This document shows, piece by piece, positions 9,527-19,488 of a DNA stretch of 64,000 bases. The DNA comes from Sulfurimonas sp. (GTDB lineage Bacteria > Campylobacterota > Campylobacteria > Campylobacterales > Sulfurimonadaceae), in contig NZ_JAQTOD010000001.1 of assembly GCF_028713515.1 (NCBI RefSeq), positions 186,001 to 250,000 on the forward strand, in the 5' to 3' direction. Numbering within the stretch: the first letter of the stretch is position 1; the number at the start of each line of letters is the position of its first letter. The notes under the pieces are model-generated. The model was not told where the DNA came from. It made no database searches and saw only the letters and a list, made by a program, of their open reading frames with translations. The position numbers were made by a program, and so were the translations under genes.

Positions 9527-10210
9527 ATGCAACTTTGCGTAGCCCTTGATTTGCCAACAAAAGAAGAAAATTTAGAACTGATTCATAAAATAAAAGATTA
9601 TGATCTCTGGTTAAAAGTAGGACTTCGTTCCTATATAAGAGATGGGGAAGAGTTTTTAAAAGATATAAAAAAGATAAACCCTGATTTTAAAATATTTCTA
9701 GATTTGAAACTTTACGATATTCCAAACACTATGGCAGATGCCGCTGAGTCTATCATGGGACTTAATGTTGATATGTTTAATGTTCATGCAAGCGCTGGAA
9801 AACGAGCGATGAGTGAAGTTATGAGCAGGCTTGAAAAATATGACAACCGCCCAATTGTTTTGGCTGTAACTGCCCTTACATCGTTTAATGAAGATGAGTT
9901 TAGCGATGTTTATGGAAGTAAAATTGCTACAAAAGCAGATCAGTTTGCAAGAGATGCCTATGAGAGCGGGCTTGATGGTGTTGTCTGTTCCGCGTATGAG
10001 AGCGAGTCTATAAAAAATATAACAGATAAAAATTTTATGACACTAACTCCAGGAATCCGTCCATTTGGCGAAGATGCAGGAGATCAGCAGAGGGTCGCAG
10101 ATGTTGCTTTTGCAAAAAATGCACGAGTAGATTTTATAGTTGTCGGTCGTCCAATCTATAAAGCTGAGAATCCTGTAGAGGTTATAAAAAAAATATTGGA
10201 GATAATTTAG
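9527..10210 (+). CDS. pyrF: Orotidine 5'-phosphate decarboxylase
   Basis: The 227-residue TIM-barrel enzyme catalyses the last step of UMP synthesis (OMP to UMP + CO2). The catalytic D-x-K-x-x-D motif appears as FLDLKLYDIPNT, and the phosphate-binding end has TPGIRPFG..DQQRVA and DFIVVGRPIY. The length and start (MQLCVALDLPTKEEN) are normal. A TATAAT at 9507-9512 is very close to the ATG and could give a short-leader transcript. A hairpin follows the stop. Confidence 0.97.
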   Translation: MQLCVALDLPTKEENLELIHKIKDYDLWLKVGLRSYIRDGEEFLKDIKKINPDFKIFLDLKLYDIPNTMADAAESIMGLNVDMFNVHASAGKRAMSEVMSRLEKYDNRPIVLAVTALTSFNEDEFSDVYGSKIATKADQFARDAYESGLDGVVCSAYESESIKNITDKNFMTLTPGIRPFGEDAGDQQRVADVAFAKNARVDFIVVGRPIYKAENPVEVIKKILEII

Positions 10211-10215
10211 AAACT

Positions 10216-10235
10216 AAAGTGCTAAAGGCACTTTT
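10216..10235 (+). terminator. Hairpin after pyrF
   Basis: AAAGTGC / GCACTTT forms a 7-bp stem with a TAAAG loop, followed by only two T before other bases. It is a plausible weak terminator separating pyrF from the tRNA gene. Confidence 0.55.
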
Positions 10236-10260
10236 AAGCTATATGTTATATATAAAAAAG

Positions 10261-10266
10261 TATAAT
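10261..10266 (+). promoter_or_regulatory. Putative -10 element of the tRNA-Ser gene
   Basis: TATAAT ends 14 bases before the first base of the mature tRNA and is preceded by an A/T-rich stretch, a normal distance for a short 5' leader. Confidence 0.6.
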
Positions 10267-10280
10267 TTCCATCTTCAAAA

Positions 10281-10370
10281 GGACGAGTGGGTGAGCGGTT
10301 GAAACCACATCCCTGCTAAGGATGCGTATGGGTAACTGTACCGAGGGTTCAAATCCCTCCTCGTCCACCA
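10281..10370 (+). tRNA. tRNA-Ser (anticodon GCT)
   Basis: The 90-base class II tRNA has acceptor arms GGACGAG and CTCGTCC that pair perfectly, followed by discriminator A and an encoded CCA. The anticodon loop CTGCTAA gives GCT, reading AGC/AGU serine codons. A long variable arm (about TGCGTATGGGTAACTGTACC) and the T loop GGTTCAAATCC are visible. It lies between pyrF and ogt. Confidence 0.97.
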
Positions 10371-10439
10371 TAGAGCCCACTTAGGGACTTTATAAAACTT
10401 CAAATCAAGCCAAACAATCACTTTTTTAACACACTAGCT

Positions 10440-10916
10440 CTACTCGTTTTCTTTTTCCAAAGCCAACAAAAACTCTTTTTTATAAATTCCCCCACTGTAT
10501 CCGCCAATCTTACCGCTTGAGCTAATTACGCGATGACATGGGATTAAAATCGATATAGGATTTTTACCATTTGCATTTGCTACTGCTCGGACTGCTTTCG
10601 GACTGCCAAATCTTTGTGCTTCTGCGGCATATGAGAGTGTTTGACCATAAGGAATGGTTTTTAGCGTTTCCCAAACTCCTTGCTGAAATTGGGTGCCTTT
10701 TGGGTTTAGCGGAAGTGTAAAGATTTTTCGTTTTTTCTCAAAATACTCAAACAGCTCTTTTTCTAGTTGGAGTAGAAGTGGATTATCTGAGCTGATATAC
10801 GCCTCTGTATCATCAATAAAATCTAAATTTGTAATGCTGTCATGCTCGGCAGTAGCAATTATTTTACCTATTGGAGAGTTGATTATACGGATGAAGTAGT
10901 CCGTTTTATCTTTCAT
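10440..10916 (-). CDS. ogt: Methylated-DNA--protein-cysteine methyltransferase
   Basis: The 158-residue suicide repair protein moves the alkyl group from O6-alkylguanine to its own cysteine. The active-site motif ISILIPCHRVI and the helix-turn-helix with the arginine finger (GSPKAVRAVANANGKNP) are present, as is the GGYSGG loop. The length fits Ogt/MGMT without an Ada regulatory domain. The upstream ribosome binding site is weak. It lies 45 bases downstream of the Sat-like gene on the same strand. Confidence 0.95.
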   Translation of the reverse strand: MKDKTDYFIRIINSPIGKIIATAEHDSITNLDFIDDTEAYISSDNPLLLQLEKELFEYFEKKRKIFTLPLNPKGTQFQQGVWETLKTIPYGQTLSYAAEAQRFGSPKAVRAVANANGKNPISILIPCHRVISSSGKIGGYSGGIYKKEFLLALEKENE

Positions 10917-10961
10917 AAACAGACCAAGCCAGTTGTTAGATTTGTAAATTTTTGCATAATT

Positions 10962-12152
10962 TTAAGTAAGTGAAGTTGTCTGATATAGTTTAACTAACTC
11001 TAGATAAAAATCTTTTTCTGTATGCTCTTGCAAAAGCCCCTCTACTGGGAATATGTCATAGTAAATTTTTCCTAAGTTTTTAAATCTGTTTGGAAAGAGT
11101 TTTGATAAAATCGCGGCTGAAATCTCTTTTCTTAGTAAAATACTTGGCGGTAAAATCCCAAGTTCTAAAAGCTCTAGAATTGAATCTGCTTTATACGAAA
11201 TATGATGGTGTTGCCCATGTGGACATCTGCCTTTACTAACTAGTGTTGTGCATTTGTTACAGTAAACATACTCACTCGCTACTGTTATCTCTATATCTAT
11301 TCCGATTACTTTATCAATTATGGATTTGTTTGAATTACAATCATAAAACATCCCAAGACCAGCGTGATTTGTGCCTATTGTTAGTCTGTCACAACCATAA
11401 TTTTTAGCAACAATGGCATCAATTATTATCTCATTGTATCCAGCAAAAATGTAACTGTTTTCAAGAGGAACCACAACAACATGATTTTTGGTTAAAAAGT
11501 TGTTTATGAAATAATCAAGGGAGTCTCTTCTTATCTCATATGAAAGATTTGATTCTGTATATGGTTTTAGCAAAAAGATGACAAGTAAGTCTGTTGTGTC
11601 AAGAACTTGACGGATTAGCCTCTCGTGGGCTCTATGTAGTGGATTTGCTGCCATAACAATTGCTGTTGTGTGCTTGGCGTCAATTAGCTTTTTTGCTTCT
11701 TGAATTTTCTGTTTATTTTTGTTTTTAGACTCGTTTATAAGTTTGTATTCTCCACAGACAGCCAAAGAACCAATTCTGTTTATTGTAGCTGATACGCCGG
11801 GGTGACTTAGGTCGTCGGTGCCATATATTTGCTTGATTCTATCCTTTGGATTTATCTTAAAAACTTCCTCTACAACCAAAGTAGCAAACGGCTCATCCCC
11901 AAGAAGGATAGTAACCTCTTCCCCAGCTACAAGAGAACTCAAAACTTCTTCGTTTAGTCTTCCTGATGGAGCCAAAATAAAAGGAAAAGGAAAAGATTTC
12001 CCATCAAAAAGAGCTGTTGTTAAAACCTCTTTACTCTCTTTTGAGTTCATTAATTTTGTGATAGGAGATAGCAAGCCATCACTTAAGAGTTCAAGTGCAG
12101 AAGCTGCTTCTGAGTCTATTAGAAGAGTTTTATTTTTTCTTGATGATTTCAT
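10962..12152 (-). CDS. ATP-sulfurylase-like protein with altered sulfate-binding motifs
   Basis: The 396-residue protein has the ATP sulfurylase layout: a PUA-like N-terminal domain to about residue 150, a nucleotidyltransferase domain with NPLHRAHE (170-177), and a zinc-knuckle region Cys298, Cys301, Cys310 followed by a His-rich stretch. The sulfate-contacting parts are not standard. The family motif Q-T/x-R-N is M-A-A-N (167-170), GRDHAG is GTNHAG (260-265), and the SGTK-x-R stretch near 320-330 is KADSIL. The HxxH nucleotide-binding element remains, so it may be a nucleotidyltransferase with another acceptor. It overlaps the upstream regulator gene by 23 bases, in an operon with ispDF. 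Confidence 0.72.
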   Translation of the reverse strand: MKSSRKNKTLLIDSEAASALELLSDGLLSPITKLMNSKESKEVLTTALFDGKSFPFPFILAPSGRLNEEVLSSLVAGEEVTILLGDEPFATLVVEEVFKINPKDRIKQIYGTDDLSHPGVSATINRIGSLAVCGEYKLINESKNKNKQKIQEAKKLIDAKHTTAIVMAANPLHRAHERLIRQVLDTTDLLVIFLLKPYTESNLSYEIRRDSLDYFINNFLTKNHVVVVPLENSYIFAGYNEIIIDAIVAKNYGCDRLTIGTNHAGLGMFYDCNSNKSIIDKVIGIDIEITVASEYVYCNKCTTLVSKGRCPHGQHHHISYKADSILELLELGILPPSILLRKEISAAILSKLFPNRFKNLGKIYYDIFPVEGLLQEHTEKDFYLELVKLYQTTSLT

Positions 12153-13017
12153 ATTTCTTTCTTTTTTCCCATAAGCTTTTGCGACTAATTCCTAGTTTTT
12201 TTGAAAGTTCTGTGTCTGGGAGTTTGTGTTGGTAGTTTAAAATCATAAATTTAACATACTCTTCTATTGGGAGAATTTCGCCCTGTGCAAAGATATTCTC
12301 TTCACACTTTATTTCCATAACTTTAAACTCAGAATCGTCTATTATGTCAGTGCTTGAGACAATCGCTCTTCTGTCTTGAATAAGTGTATAAAAGTTTTTT
12401 CGATCAACTTTTTTAAGTGTTTGAAAATCAACGATGTAGATTAAAGAGCTAAGAGGTGCAGCTTCAATCTCCATCATAGCTTTTGGGTTACTAAGAGATA
12501 CAAAACACATTGAAAAATTTTTCTTTTTTACATACTCAAAGGCAAAAGAGTCTGCGTTTTTTTGAAAAGATGAAGATATCATAAATGGAAGCTCTAAGTT
12601 GCTTAGGTTGTGTGTTTGTGTTACTGAAGAGAAGATATGGGCGAGATAGTTGTCGTATGTTTCATTGTTCTTTTTTAGTCTATCATAATCTTGATAGTGA
12701 TTTATTTTTCTAATAAGCTCTTCTATCATAAAAGGTTTAAGTATATAATCTTTTGCACCGATAGAGAGCGGTTTTGAAACCGTATCATTGCTGATATATG
12801 AAACCATCAGGATAATAATAGACTTTTGAAATGTCTCGATAATTGGACTAAAATCTTGTCCATTAATATTTGTTGAGAGTAAAACAACATCATATGTGCT
12901 ACTTTTTATCGCATCTCTTGTTGATGTACACATTTCACAAATGTGACCGAGTTCACTAAGCTTAGCGGCAATACTCTGCGCTAAATAAATTTCATTTTCT
13001 ATAATTAATATCTTCAA
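12130..13017 (-). CDS. HP1021/CemR-type atypical orphan response regulator
   Basis: About 295 residues: an N-terminal receiver-like domain and a C-terminal Fis-like helix-turn-helix (LPDTELSKKLGISRKSLWEKRKKY). The acidic pocket is ENE, and the expected phospho-acceptor Asp after VVLL is Ser (YDVVLLSTNING), while LKPF with the conserved Lys remains. Signalling by phosphorylation is therefore unlikely. This matches Helicobacter HP1021 / Campylobacter Cj1608, redox-responsive regulators reported to act on metabolism genes and oriC. The start is probably the TTG at 13015-13017, with GGA 7 bases upstream, overlapping the ispDF stop as TTGA. A TTG at 13029 is the alternative. No sensor kinase lies nearby. 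Confidence 0.85.
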   Translation of the reverse strand: MKILIIENEIYLAQSIAAKLSELGHICEMCTSTRDAIKSSTYDVVLLSTNINGQDFSPIIETFQKSIIILMVSYISNDTVSKPLSIGAKDYILKPFMIEELIRKINHYQDYDRLKKNNETYDNYLAHIFSSVTQTHNLSNLELPFMISSSFQKNADSFAFEYVKKKNFSMCFVSLSNPKAMMEIEAAPLSSLIYIVDFQTLKKVDRKNFYTLIQDRRAIVSSTDIIDDSEFKVMEIKCEENIFAQGEILPIEEYVKFMILNYQHKLPDTELSKKLGISRKSLWEKRKKYEIIKKK

Positions 13018-14135
13018 ATTTTTGTCCAATCAAAATATTTTAAATTTGCATTTGCAATAACTCCAACGCCTTCGCCTCTGCCTATAAAGCCGAGCTTCTC
13101 GGTTGTTGTAGCTTTTATGTTTACTCTGCTTGTATCTATGTTTAGAATTGCGCTAAGTGCTTTTCTCATTGGTAGTTTATAGTCTGCAATCCTAGGTCTC
13201 TCGGCAGCTATTGTTATGTCTACATTTACTATAACAAATCCTAGATTGTTTATTTTTGTAACAACCATTTTTAGTAGCTCTTTTGAGTCTATTTTTTTAA
13301 ATGAGTCATCATTATCTGGAAACATCATCCCAATATCACCCATTCCACCAGCACCCAAAAGTGCGTCTATGAGTGCGTGAATCGCCACATCACCATCGCT
13401 ATGGGCAATAAAACCATAATCCGACTCTATTTTTACTCCACCAAGATACATATCACCTTTATTATCAAAAGCATGAACATCAAATCCTGTGCCGCTAAGC
13501 GTGTCGTTTGATGGTGATTTTAAACATGAGAGATGGTTTAAGTCTGAAATATGTGTAATCTTATGCGCACTATCTTCCCCAAGTATAAACTCTCGTGTGC
13601 CACCATTTGAAACAATTGCACTGCTCTCATCGGTGAATTCTACTTTTGTCTCAAGTGCACTTCTTAGTGCAGAAGTTCTTGAGAGTTGCGGTGTTTGAAC
13701 TCTCTTCACCTTGTCTCTGTCAATGGTTTTATTTTCGTAAACGATGGTATCATTTGCCTTAAGATATGGGACTATGCAGTCTGCATCGCCTTTTTTAGAG
13801 ATTATCGACTCTAAAAACTCCTCACTTATACAAGAGCGAGCAATGTCGCTAACTAAAACAAATTCACTCTCAACTTCCAAAAGTGCATTTTTTAGCGACT
13901 CCTGTCTGGTTGCGCCACCCTGCACAAAAGTGTAAGAAGCGTAATTTTTCATAAAGGAGATATCATCTTTTGAAGAAGTTATAATTATTTTTTGAAATTG
14001 GACTGTTTCGTTTAGTCTATCTGCTACAAATTGCCACAGTGGTTTATGTCCAATCCTGAGCCACTGTTTTTTTACATCTAGCTCAAAACGGCTAGAACTA
14101 CCAGCTGCAAGCAGTATAATAGTTATATCAGGCAA
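13014..14135 (-). CDS. ispDF: Bifunctional IspD/IspF of the MEP isoprenoid pathway
   Basis: The 373-residue fusion has an N-terminal 2-C-methyl-D-erythritol 4-phosphate cytidylyltransferase (IILLAAGSSSRF, VKKQWL) of about 210 residues. The C-terminal half is 2-C-methyl-D-erythritol 2,4-cyclodiphosphate synthase (GTGFDVHAF, metal ligands D-x-H; IAHSDGDVAIHALIDALLGA; GDIGMMFPD; TTEKLGFIGRGEG). Fusion of these non-consecutive steps is usual in Campylobacterota. The start is TTG (14133-14135) with AAGGAAT upstream. It heads the overlap operon with the HP1021-like and Sat-like genes and is divergent from thiC. Confidence 0.96.
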   Translation of the reverse strand: MPDITIILLAAGSSSRFELDVKKQWLRIGHKPLWQFVADRLNETVQFQKIIITSSKDDISFMKNYASYTFVQGGATRQESLKNALLEVESEFVLVSDIARSCISEEFLESIISKKGDADCIVPYLKANDTIVYENKTIDRDKVKRVQTPQLSRTSALRSALETKVEFTDESSAIVSNGGTREFILGEDSAHKITHISDLNHLSCLKSPSNDTLSGTGFDVHAFDNKGDMYLGGVKIESDYGFIAHSDGDVAIHALIDALLGAGGMGDIGMMFPDNDDSFKKIDSKELLKMVVTKINNLGFVIVNVDITIAAERPRIADYKLPMRKALSAILNIDTSRVNIKATTTEKLGFIGRGEGVGVIANANLKYFDWTKI

Positions 14136-14299
14136 ATTGATTCCTTATATACAGAAGTGTTACGAAATTATACACATAAAAACTTTTTTTTTCTTAATTT
14201 TTTGTATATTAAGGCAGTATATTAGCAACAAGAGAATCATTGATTAATATAACTTTAATAATTTTTGACTATATTTTCACGACTTAATATTTTTAATAA

Positions 14300-15742
<1,443 letters not shown>

Positions 15743-15831
15743 AAAGAGCAATTAATTGATATAGGATAATTTTTGTCTTATTTAATTATGGTAGAGTTTT
15801 AAAAATTAAAAATATAAGGAAAATATGAGAT

Positions 15832-16941
15832 ATGACTAAAGATATTGTAAATTCAGCACTCTCAAAAGTTCTATATCCTGGTTTTACCAAAGATATCGTA
15901 ACTTTTGGTTTTGTAAATAGTATAGAGATAGATGGAAATGATGTTAGTTTCAATGTAGAGATTACATCAAGCGCTCCAGAAGTAGCACAACAGATTACAG
16001 ATGATGCAATAAAAGAGCTAAAAGCTGTTGGAGCAGGAGCGGTTAGTGTAAATGTAAAAGCACCAAAAATGCCAGAGGCGTCAAAGCCAAAGAGTAAAAA
16101 TATAGCTCCACATATTAAAAACTTTTTGATGGTAAGTTCAGGTAAGGGCGGGGTCGGTAAATCAACTACATCAGTAAATATCGCTATCGCACTTGCAGCG
16201 CAAGGTAAAAAAGTAGGTCTTTTGGATGCTGATATCTATGGTCCAAATATTCCTCGTATGTTAGGTGTTGCAAACATCAAGCCCGAAGTAATCGGAAACA
16301 AAGTTCTTCCAATCAAGGCTTACGGATTAGAGATGATGTCAATGGGTTCACTTATGGAAGATGGTCAGTCACTTATGTGGCGTGGAGCTATGATTATGAA
16401 AGCAATCGAGCAATTTTTAAGAGATATTATGTGGAGCGATTTAGATGTTTTAGTTATCGATATGCCTCCGGGAACTGGTGATGCTCAACTTACTTTAGCT
16501 CAAAGCGTTCCAGTGACAGCAGGTTTAACTGTTACAACTCCTCAGAGTGTTTCTCTTGATGACTCTCGTCGCTCATTGGATATGTTTAAAAAATTAAACA
16601 TCCCAATAGCGGGAATAGTTGAAAATATGAGCGGTTTTATTGCTCCAGATACTGGTGTTGAGTATGATATTTTTGGTAAAGGAACTTCTGGGCCGATGGC
16701 AAAAGAGTTTGATACAAGAATAATTGCAGAAATACCGATAGAACAATCAATAAGAACGGGTGGAGATGAAGGAAAACCAATAACTTTTGTAAATCCAACT
16801 AGCGAGAGTGCAAAACGATACATGGTTGCTGCTGAGTCTATTTGGGCTACAATTGAAGCTGTAAATGCGAGCGGTGGGGCTAGTAACGAGAGCGTTCAGC
16901 CAACTACACCTCCAGGCGTAAGCGCTTGTTCATCTAAATAG
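15832..16941 (+). CDS. mrp: Mrp/ApbC-type P-loop ATPase, Fe-S cluster carrier
   Basis: The 369-residue protein has an N-terminal MIP18/DUF59-like domain (about 1-90) and a Mrp/NBP35 ATPase. The deviant Walker A is SSGKGGVGKSTTSVN, followed by LLDADIYGPNIPRMLG, DMPPGTGDAQLTLAQS and the usual CxxC replaced by ENMSGF. The family carries and delivers Fe-S clusters; a nearby need is ThiC, just upstream. A short tail ends in CSSK. The ATG at 15832 lies 11 bases from AAGGA, and a five-codon mini-frame starting at 15825 sits between them. Confidence 0.93.
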   Translation: MTKDIVNSALSKVLYPGFTKDIVTFGFVNSIEIDGNDVSFNVEITSSAPEVAQQITDDAIKELKAVGAGAVSVNVKAPKMPEASKPKSKNIAPHIKNFLMVSSGKGGVGKSTTSVNIAIALAAQGKKVGLLDADIYGPNIPRMLGVANIKPEVIGNKVLPIKAYGLEMMSMGSLMEDGQSLMWRGAMIMKAIEQFLRDIMWSDLDVLVIDMPPGTGDAQLTLAQSVPVTAGLTVTTPQSVSLDDSRRSLDMFKKLNIPIAGIVENMSGFIAPDTGVEYDIFGKGTSGPMAKEFDTRIIAEIPIEQSIRTGGDEGKPITFVNPTSESAKRYMVAAESIWATIEAVNASGGASNESVQPTTPPGVSACSSK

Positions 16942-16972
16942 CTGTCGCTACACTCTAAAGTGAACAAGTTCT

Positions 16973-17015
16973 CTTTAGGGGGAGGGGACTACTTGTCCCT
17001 TCCAACTCCCTAAAG
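16973..17015. terminator. Large hairpin between convergent mrp and trpC
   Basis: CTTTAGGG pairs with CCCTAAAG across a GC-richer interior containing AGGGGAC/GTCCCTT. It stands out from the AT-rich surroundings and is likely a terminator acting on the plus strand. Confidence 0.6.
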
Positions 17016-17017
17016 CT

Positions 17018-17035
17018 TTTCGCATTAATGCGAAA
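17018..17035. terminator. Second palindrome between mrp and trpC
   Basis: TTTCGCATTAATGCGAAA is an 18-base perfect palindrome directly after the previous hairpin. It is probably the terminator for the trpC side, or a tandem terminator. Confidence 0.5.
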
Positions 17036-17052
17036 GATTTATCAGAATTTAC

Positions 17053-17838
17053 TCACCCAAATTTTAACTTTTTAAGTGCCTCTTCTTCATTTTCTTGACG
17101 CATCAGAGATTCTCCAACTAAAAATGCATCCACACCGGCTTTAGATAGATCTTCAAGTTGTCCATGCTCATAAATTCCACTCTCTGCTACTATAACTTTA
17201 CCATTAGGTATCATTGGAATCAACTCGTAAGATAGGTTCATATTCATCTCGAAAGTTTGTAAGTTTCTATGATTTATCCCTATGATGTCGCTTCCTGCAT
17301 AGATGGCTTTTACTAAGTCTGTTTTATCATGAACTTCAACCAAAGCTTCCATGCCTAGATGTCTGGTGTATCCCAAAAGCTCCTTTAGTTCGCTCTTGCT
17401 AAGTGCAGCGGCAATGAGAAGTATAAAATCAGCGCCATGAACCATAGCCTCTAAAATCTGGTACTTTGTAACTATAAAATCTTTTCTCAAAAGTGGAATT
17501 CCAACATATCTTCTGATTTGCCCTAGATAATCTAAACTACCTTGAAAAAAGTGAGGTTCCGTGAGGATTGAAATTGCACTAGCACCGCCTCTTTCGTAAC
17601 TCTGAGCAATCGCAATCGGGTCAAAATTTTCTCTGATAACACCTTTTGATGGAGAAGCTTTTTTTACCTCTGCAATAATTCTAAAAGGGTCATTTTCTGT
17701 TGCAGTTAAGTATGGAAACACATCTCGCGGCGCTCTTGCATTGAAGGCTAATGAGCGACCAAGCCAATCTAGTGAAAACTCTTTTTCTCTTTTAATAACA
17801 TCTTCTCTTGTTTTTTTAATTATTTCGTCTAAAATCAT
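17053..17838 (-). CDS. trpC: Indole-3-glycerol phosphate synthase
   Basis: The 261-residue TIM-barrel enzyme catalyses ring closure of CdRP to indole-3-glycerol phosphate in tryptophan synthesis. Signatures are [50 protein letters not shown] and VAESGI with VGESLM. It is a stand-alone TrpC, not fused to TrpF. Its ATG overlaps the stop of the upstream TPR lipoprotein gene by four bases (ATGA). No other trp gene is in the window, so this is a dispersed trp pathway. Confidence 0.97.
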   Translation of the reverse strand: MILDEIIKKTREDVIKREKEFSLDWLGRSLAFNARAPRDVFPYLTATENDPFRIIAEVKKASPSKGVIRENFDPIAIAQSYERGGASAISILTEPHFFQGSLDYLGQIRRYVGIPLLRKDFIVTKYQILEAMVHGADFILLIAAALSKSELKELLGYTRHLGMEALVEVHDKTDLVKAIYAGSDIIGINHRNLQTFEMNMNLSYELIPMIPNGKVIVAESGIYEHGQLEDLSKAGVDAFLVGESLMRQENEEEALKKLKFG

Positions 17839-19115
17839 TTTTTACCTTTTTTACATTTGTTTATTGCATCTAGATGAATTTTAATCTCTTCATTGTTAGT
17901 GTTGTCGTCTTTTATTACTCTATCCATAAGCTCACCAGCTTTTTTGCAATCATTAAGTTTATAATAACCCCACGCCAAAGAATCCAGATAGTAGATAGAA
18001 TCTGGCTCCATTTTTAGCGCTTCCTCTATATATTGTATTCCTTTTTTTATGTCCAGTTCATAATCAATTAAAACATATCCAAGATAGTTGAGGTACAATC
18101 CATCTTTTTTTATGGCCACAACAGATTCTAGTTTTTCAATTATGCTTTTTACCATAACTTTATCTTTTTTGTCATCACTACTCTCGTACTCAAAAATAGC
18201 ACTTTGTCCAAGAAAGTTAATGTCGCCGATTTTTTTATAGAGTTCATTTGCTAGTAGCGATGCTTTTTTATAATTTTTTTGTTGGATGTAGAGTTGCAGT
18301 AGGGCTTCATCATTTATCTTACTCTCCTCCAAAAACATCATCATCTTCAAGAAATCTTTTTTATATCCATATATTTGAAGAATTTTTTCGCCTATTTCTT
18401 TATGTTGTTCGATCTTGTAGAGTCTAAGATAAACCGAGAGCAGCCCGTCTATATTGTTATCATTACTATAAAAACTAGCAAGTCTCATACATATTATTTT
18501 TGAACAACCAAGAACTCTTGAGTGTGTTTCAAGTTGAGCAATGGCATCTGTCTTTCTTTGAAGGTTCACATATAGGATTACTGAAATTTTATCTAGTAGT
18601 TTTTCATCATGCTCTTTTAAGTAAGCACTCTCTAAATATTTAACACAAGTATCAAACTCTTTTAGTTTTATATATATATCAGCGCTCAAGAGATAATCAT
18701 CAACTGTGCCAGAATTAGCAACAAGTTTTAACACCAGTTCTTTTGCCTCATCTAGCCTATCTAGGTTCATTAGAGCAACAATCTTAAATCGTACAAGTTC
18801 AAAATCATTAATCTTTTTGCCAATAATTTCATCTATTCGCCAAATAGCTCTTTCATTCTCGCTGGCTTCAATATCATTTTTTATAGAGCGAATAAAATAC
18901 TCTCTTCTGCCAGTTTTTTCATATAATGAGTTAAATATCACAGATGATGCATTGTTCTCTTTTGCCTGCTCTGAGTTAAGTCCAGCAAATATATAAATAT
19001 CCTCTTCGTTAAACATTTTTTGATTTGCTTTTACATCTTTGCCGTATTTCCCTACGCAGCCACTGAATGCGACCGATAAGATAAGTAGCATAAATAAAAC
19101 TATTTTATTTGACAT
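17835..19115 (-). CDS. TPR-containing lipoprotein
   Basis: The protein is about 426 residues. The start is ATG at 19113-19115 ([10 protein letters not shown]) with GGAG upstream; two TTG codons before it are not needed. The N-terminus is a lipoprotein signal ([11 protein letters not shown], Cys near residue 20). The rest is helical repeat with TPR-like units, clearest near the C-terminus ([31 protein letters not shown] and [26 protein letters not shown]). It probably acts as a membrane-anchored periplasmic scaffold. It overlaps both neighbours. Confidence 0.82.
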   Translation of the reverse strand: MSNKIVLFMLLILSVAFSGCVGKYGKDVKANQKMFNEEDIYIFAGLNSEQAKENNASSVIFNSLYEKTGRREYFIRSIKNDIEASENERAIWRIDEIIGKKINDFELVRFKIVALMNLDRLDEAKELVLKLVANSGTVDDYLLSADIYIKLKEFDTCVKYLESAYLKEHDEKLLDKISVILYVNLQRKTDAIAQLETHSRVLGCSKIICMRLASFYSNDNNIDGLLSVYLRLYKIEQHKEIGEKILQIYGYKKDFLKMMMFLEESKINDEALLQLYIQQKNYKKASLLANELYKKIGDINFLGQSAIFEYESSDDKKDKVMVKSIIEKLESVVAIKKDGLYLNYLGYVLIDYELDIKKGIQYIEEALKMEPDSIYYLDSLAWGYYKLNDCKKAGELMDRVIKDDNTNNEEIKIHLDAINKCKKGKK

Positions 19116-19488
19116 CAACAACTCCTGGACACTCTAATTTTAACTCATCAACTCTATTTTTAAAATAGTCCCAAAAAGGGAATGTTATACATTGCAAAGG
19201 TCTGGCTTCGTAGATACTGCAGCCATTTGACTCACTATTGTAAAAAGCGCACTCATAGCTCTCGCCTACTTTTCTCTCTTTTATCGAGTGTTTAAATCCC
19301 TCTTTAAAAAGATATTTTTTTATAAAATCATCTTTTTTCATATCAAGGAGTTTTGAGATATTTTTAATCTCCTCTTTTGTAACAAAGATGTAGCCACTCT
19401 CTCCGGTGCAGCATCTAGCCTGACAAGTAGAGCAAGCTGAGGCATCAAAGGTGTAACTATATCCATCTTTTTTGATTAAATTTGACAT
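19105..19488 (-). CDS. YkgJ-type cysteine-cluster protein (UPF0153/CxxCxxCC family)
   Basis: The 127-residue protein has the family's cysteine pattern: C-x2-C-x3-CC near the N-terminus (ACSTCQARCCTG), then CAFY, GCSIYEARPLQCITFPF and ECPG. The family is thought to bind a metal or Fe-S cluster, but its biochemical role is not firmly known. It overlaps the TrmN6-like gene by 13 bases and the lipoprotein gene by 11 bases, so the four-gene minus-strand operon is tightly coupled. Confidence 0.88.
   Translation of the reverse strand: MSNLIKKDGYSYTFDASACSTCQARCCTGESGYIFVTKEEIKNISKLLDMKKDDFIKKYLFKEGFKHSIKERKVGESYECAFYNSESNGCSIYEARPLQCITFPFWDYFKNRVDELKLECPGVVDVK

Noticed and set aside
10962-12152. 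Functional assimilatory ATP sulfurylase
   Set aside because: The fold is right, but the sulfate-contact motifs are replaced, so the usual name is not accepted without assay.
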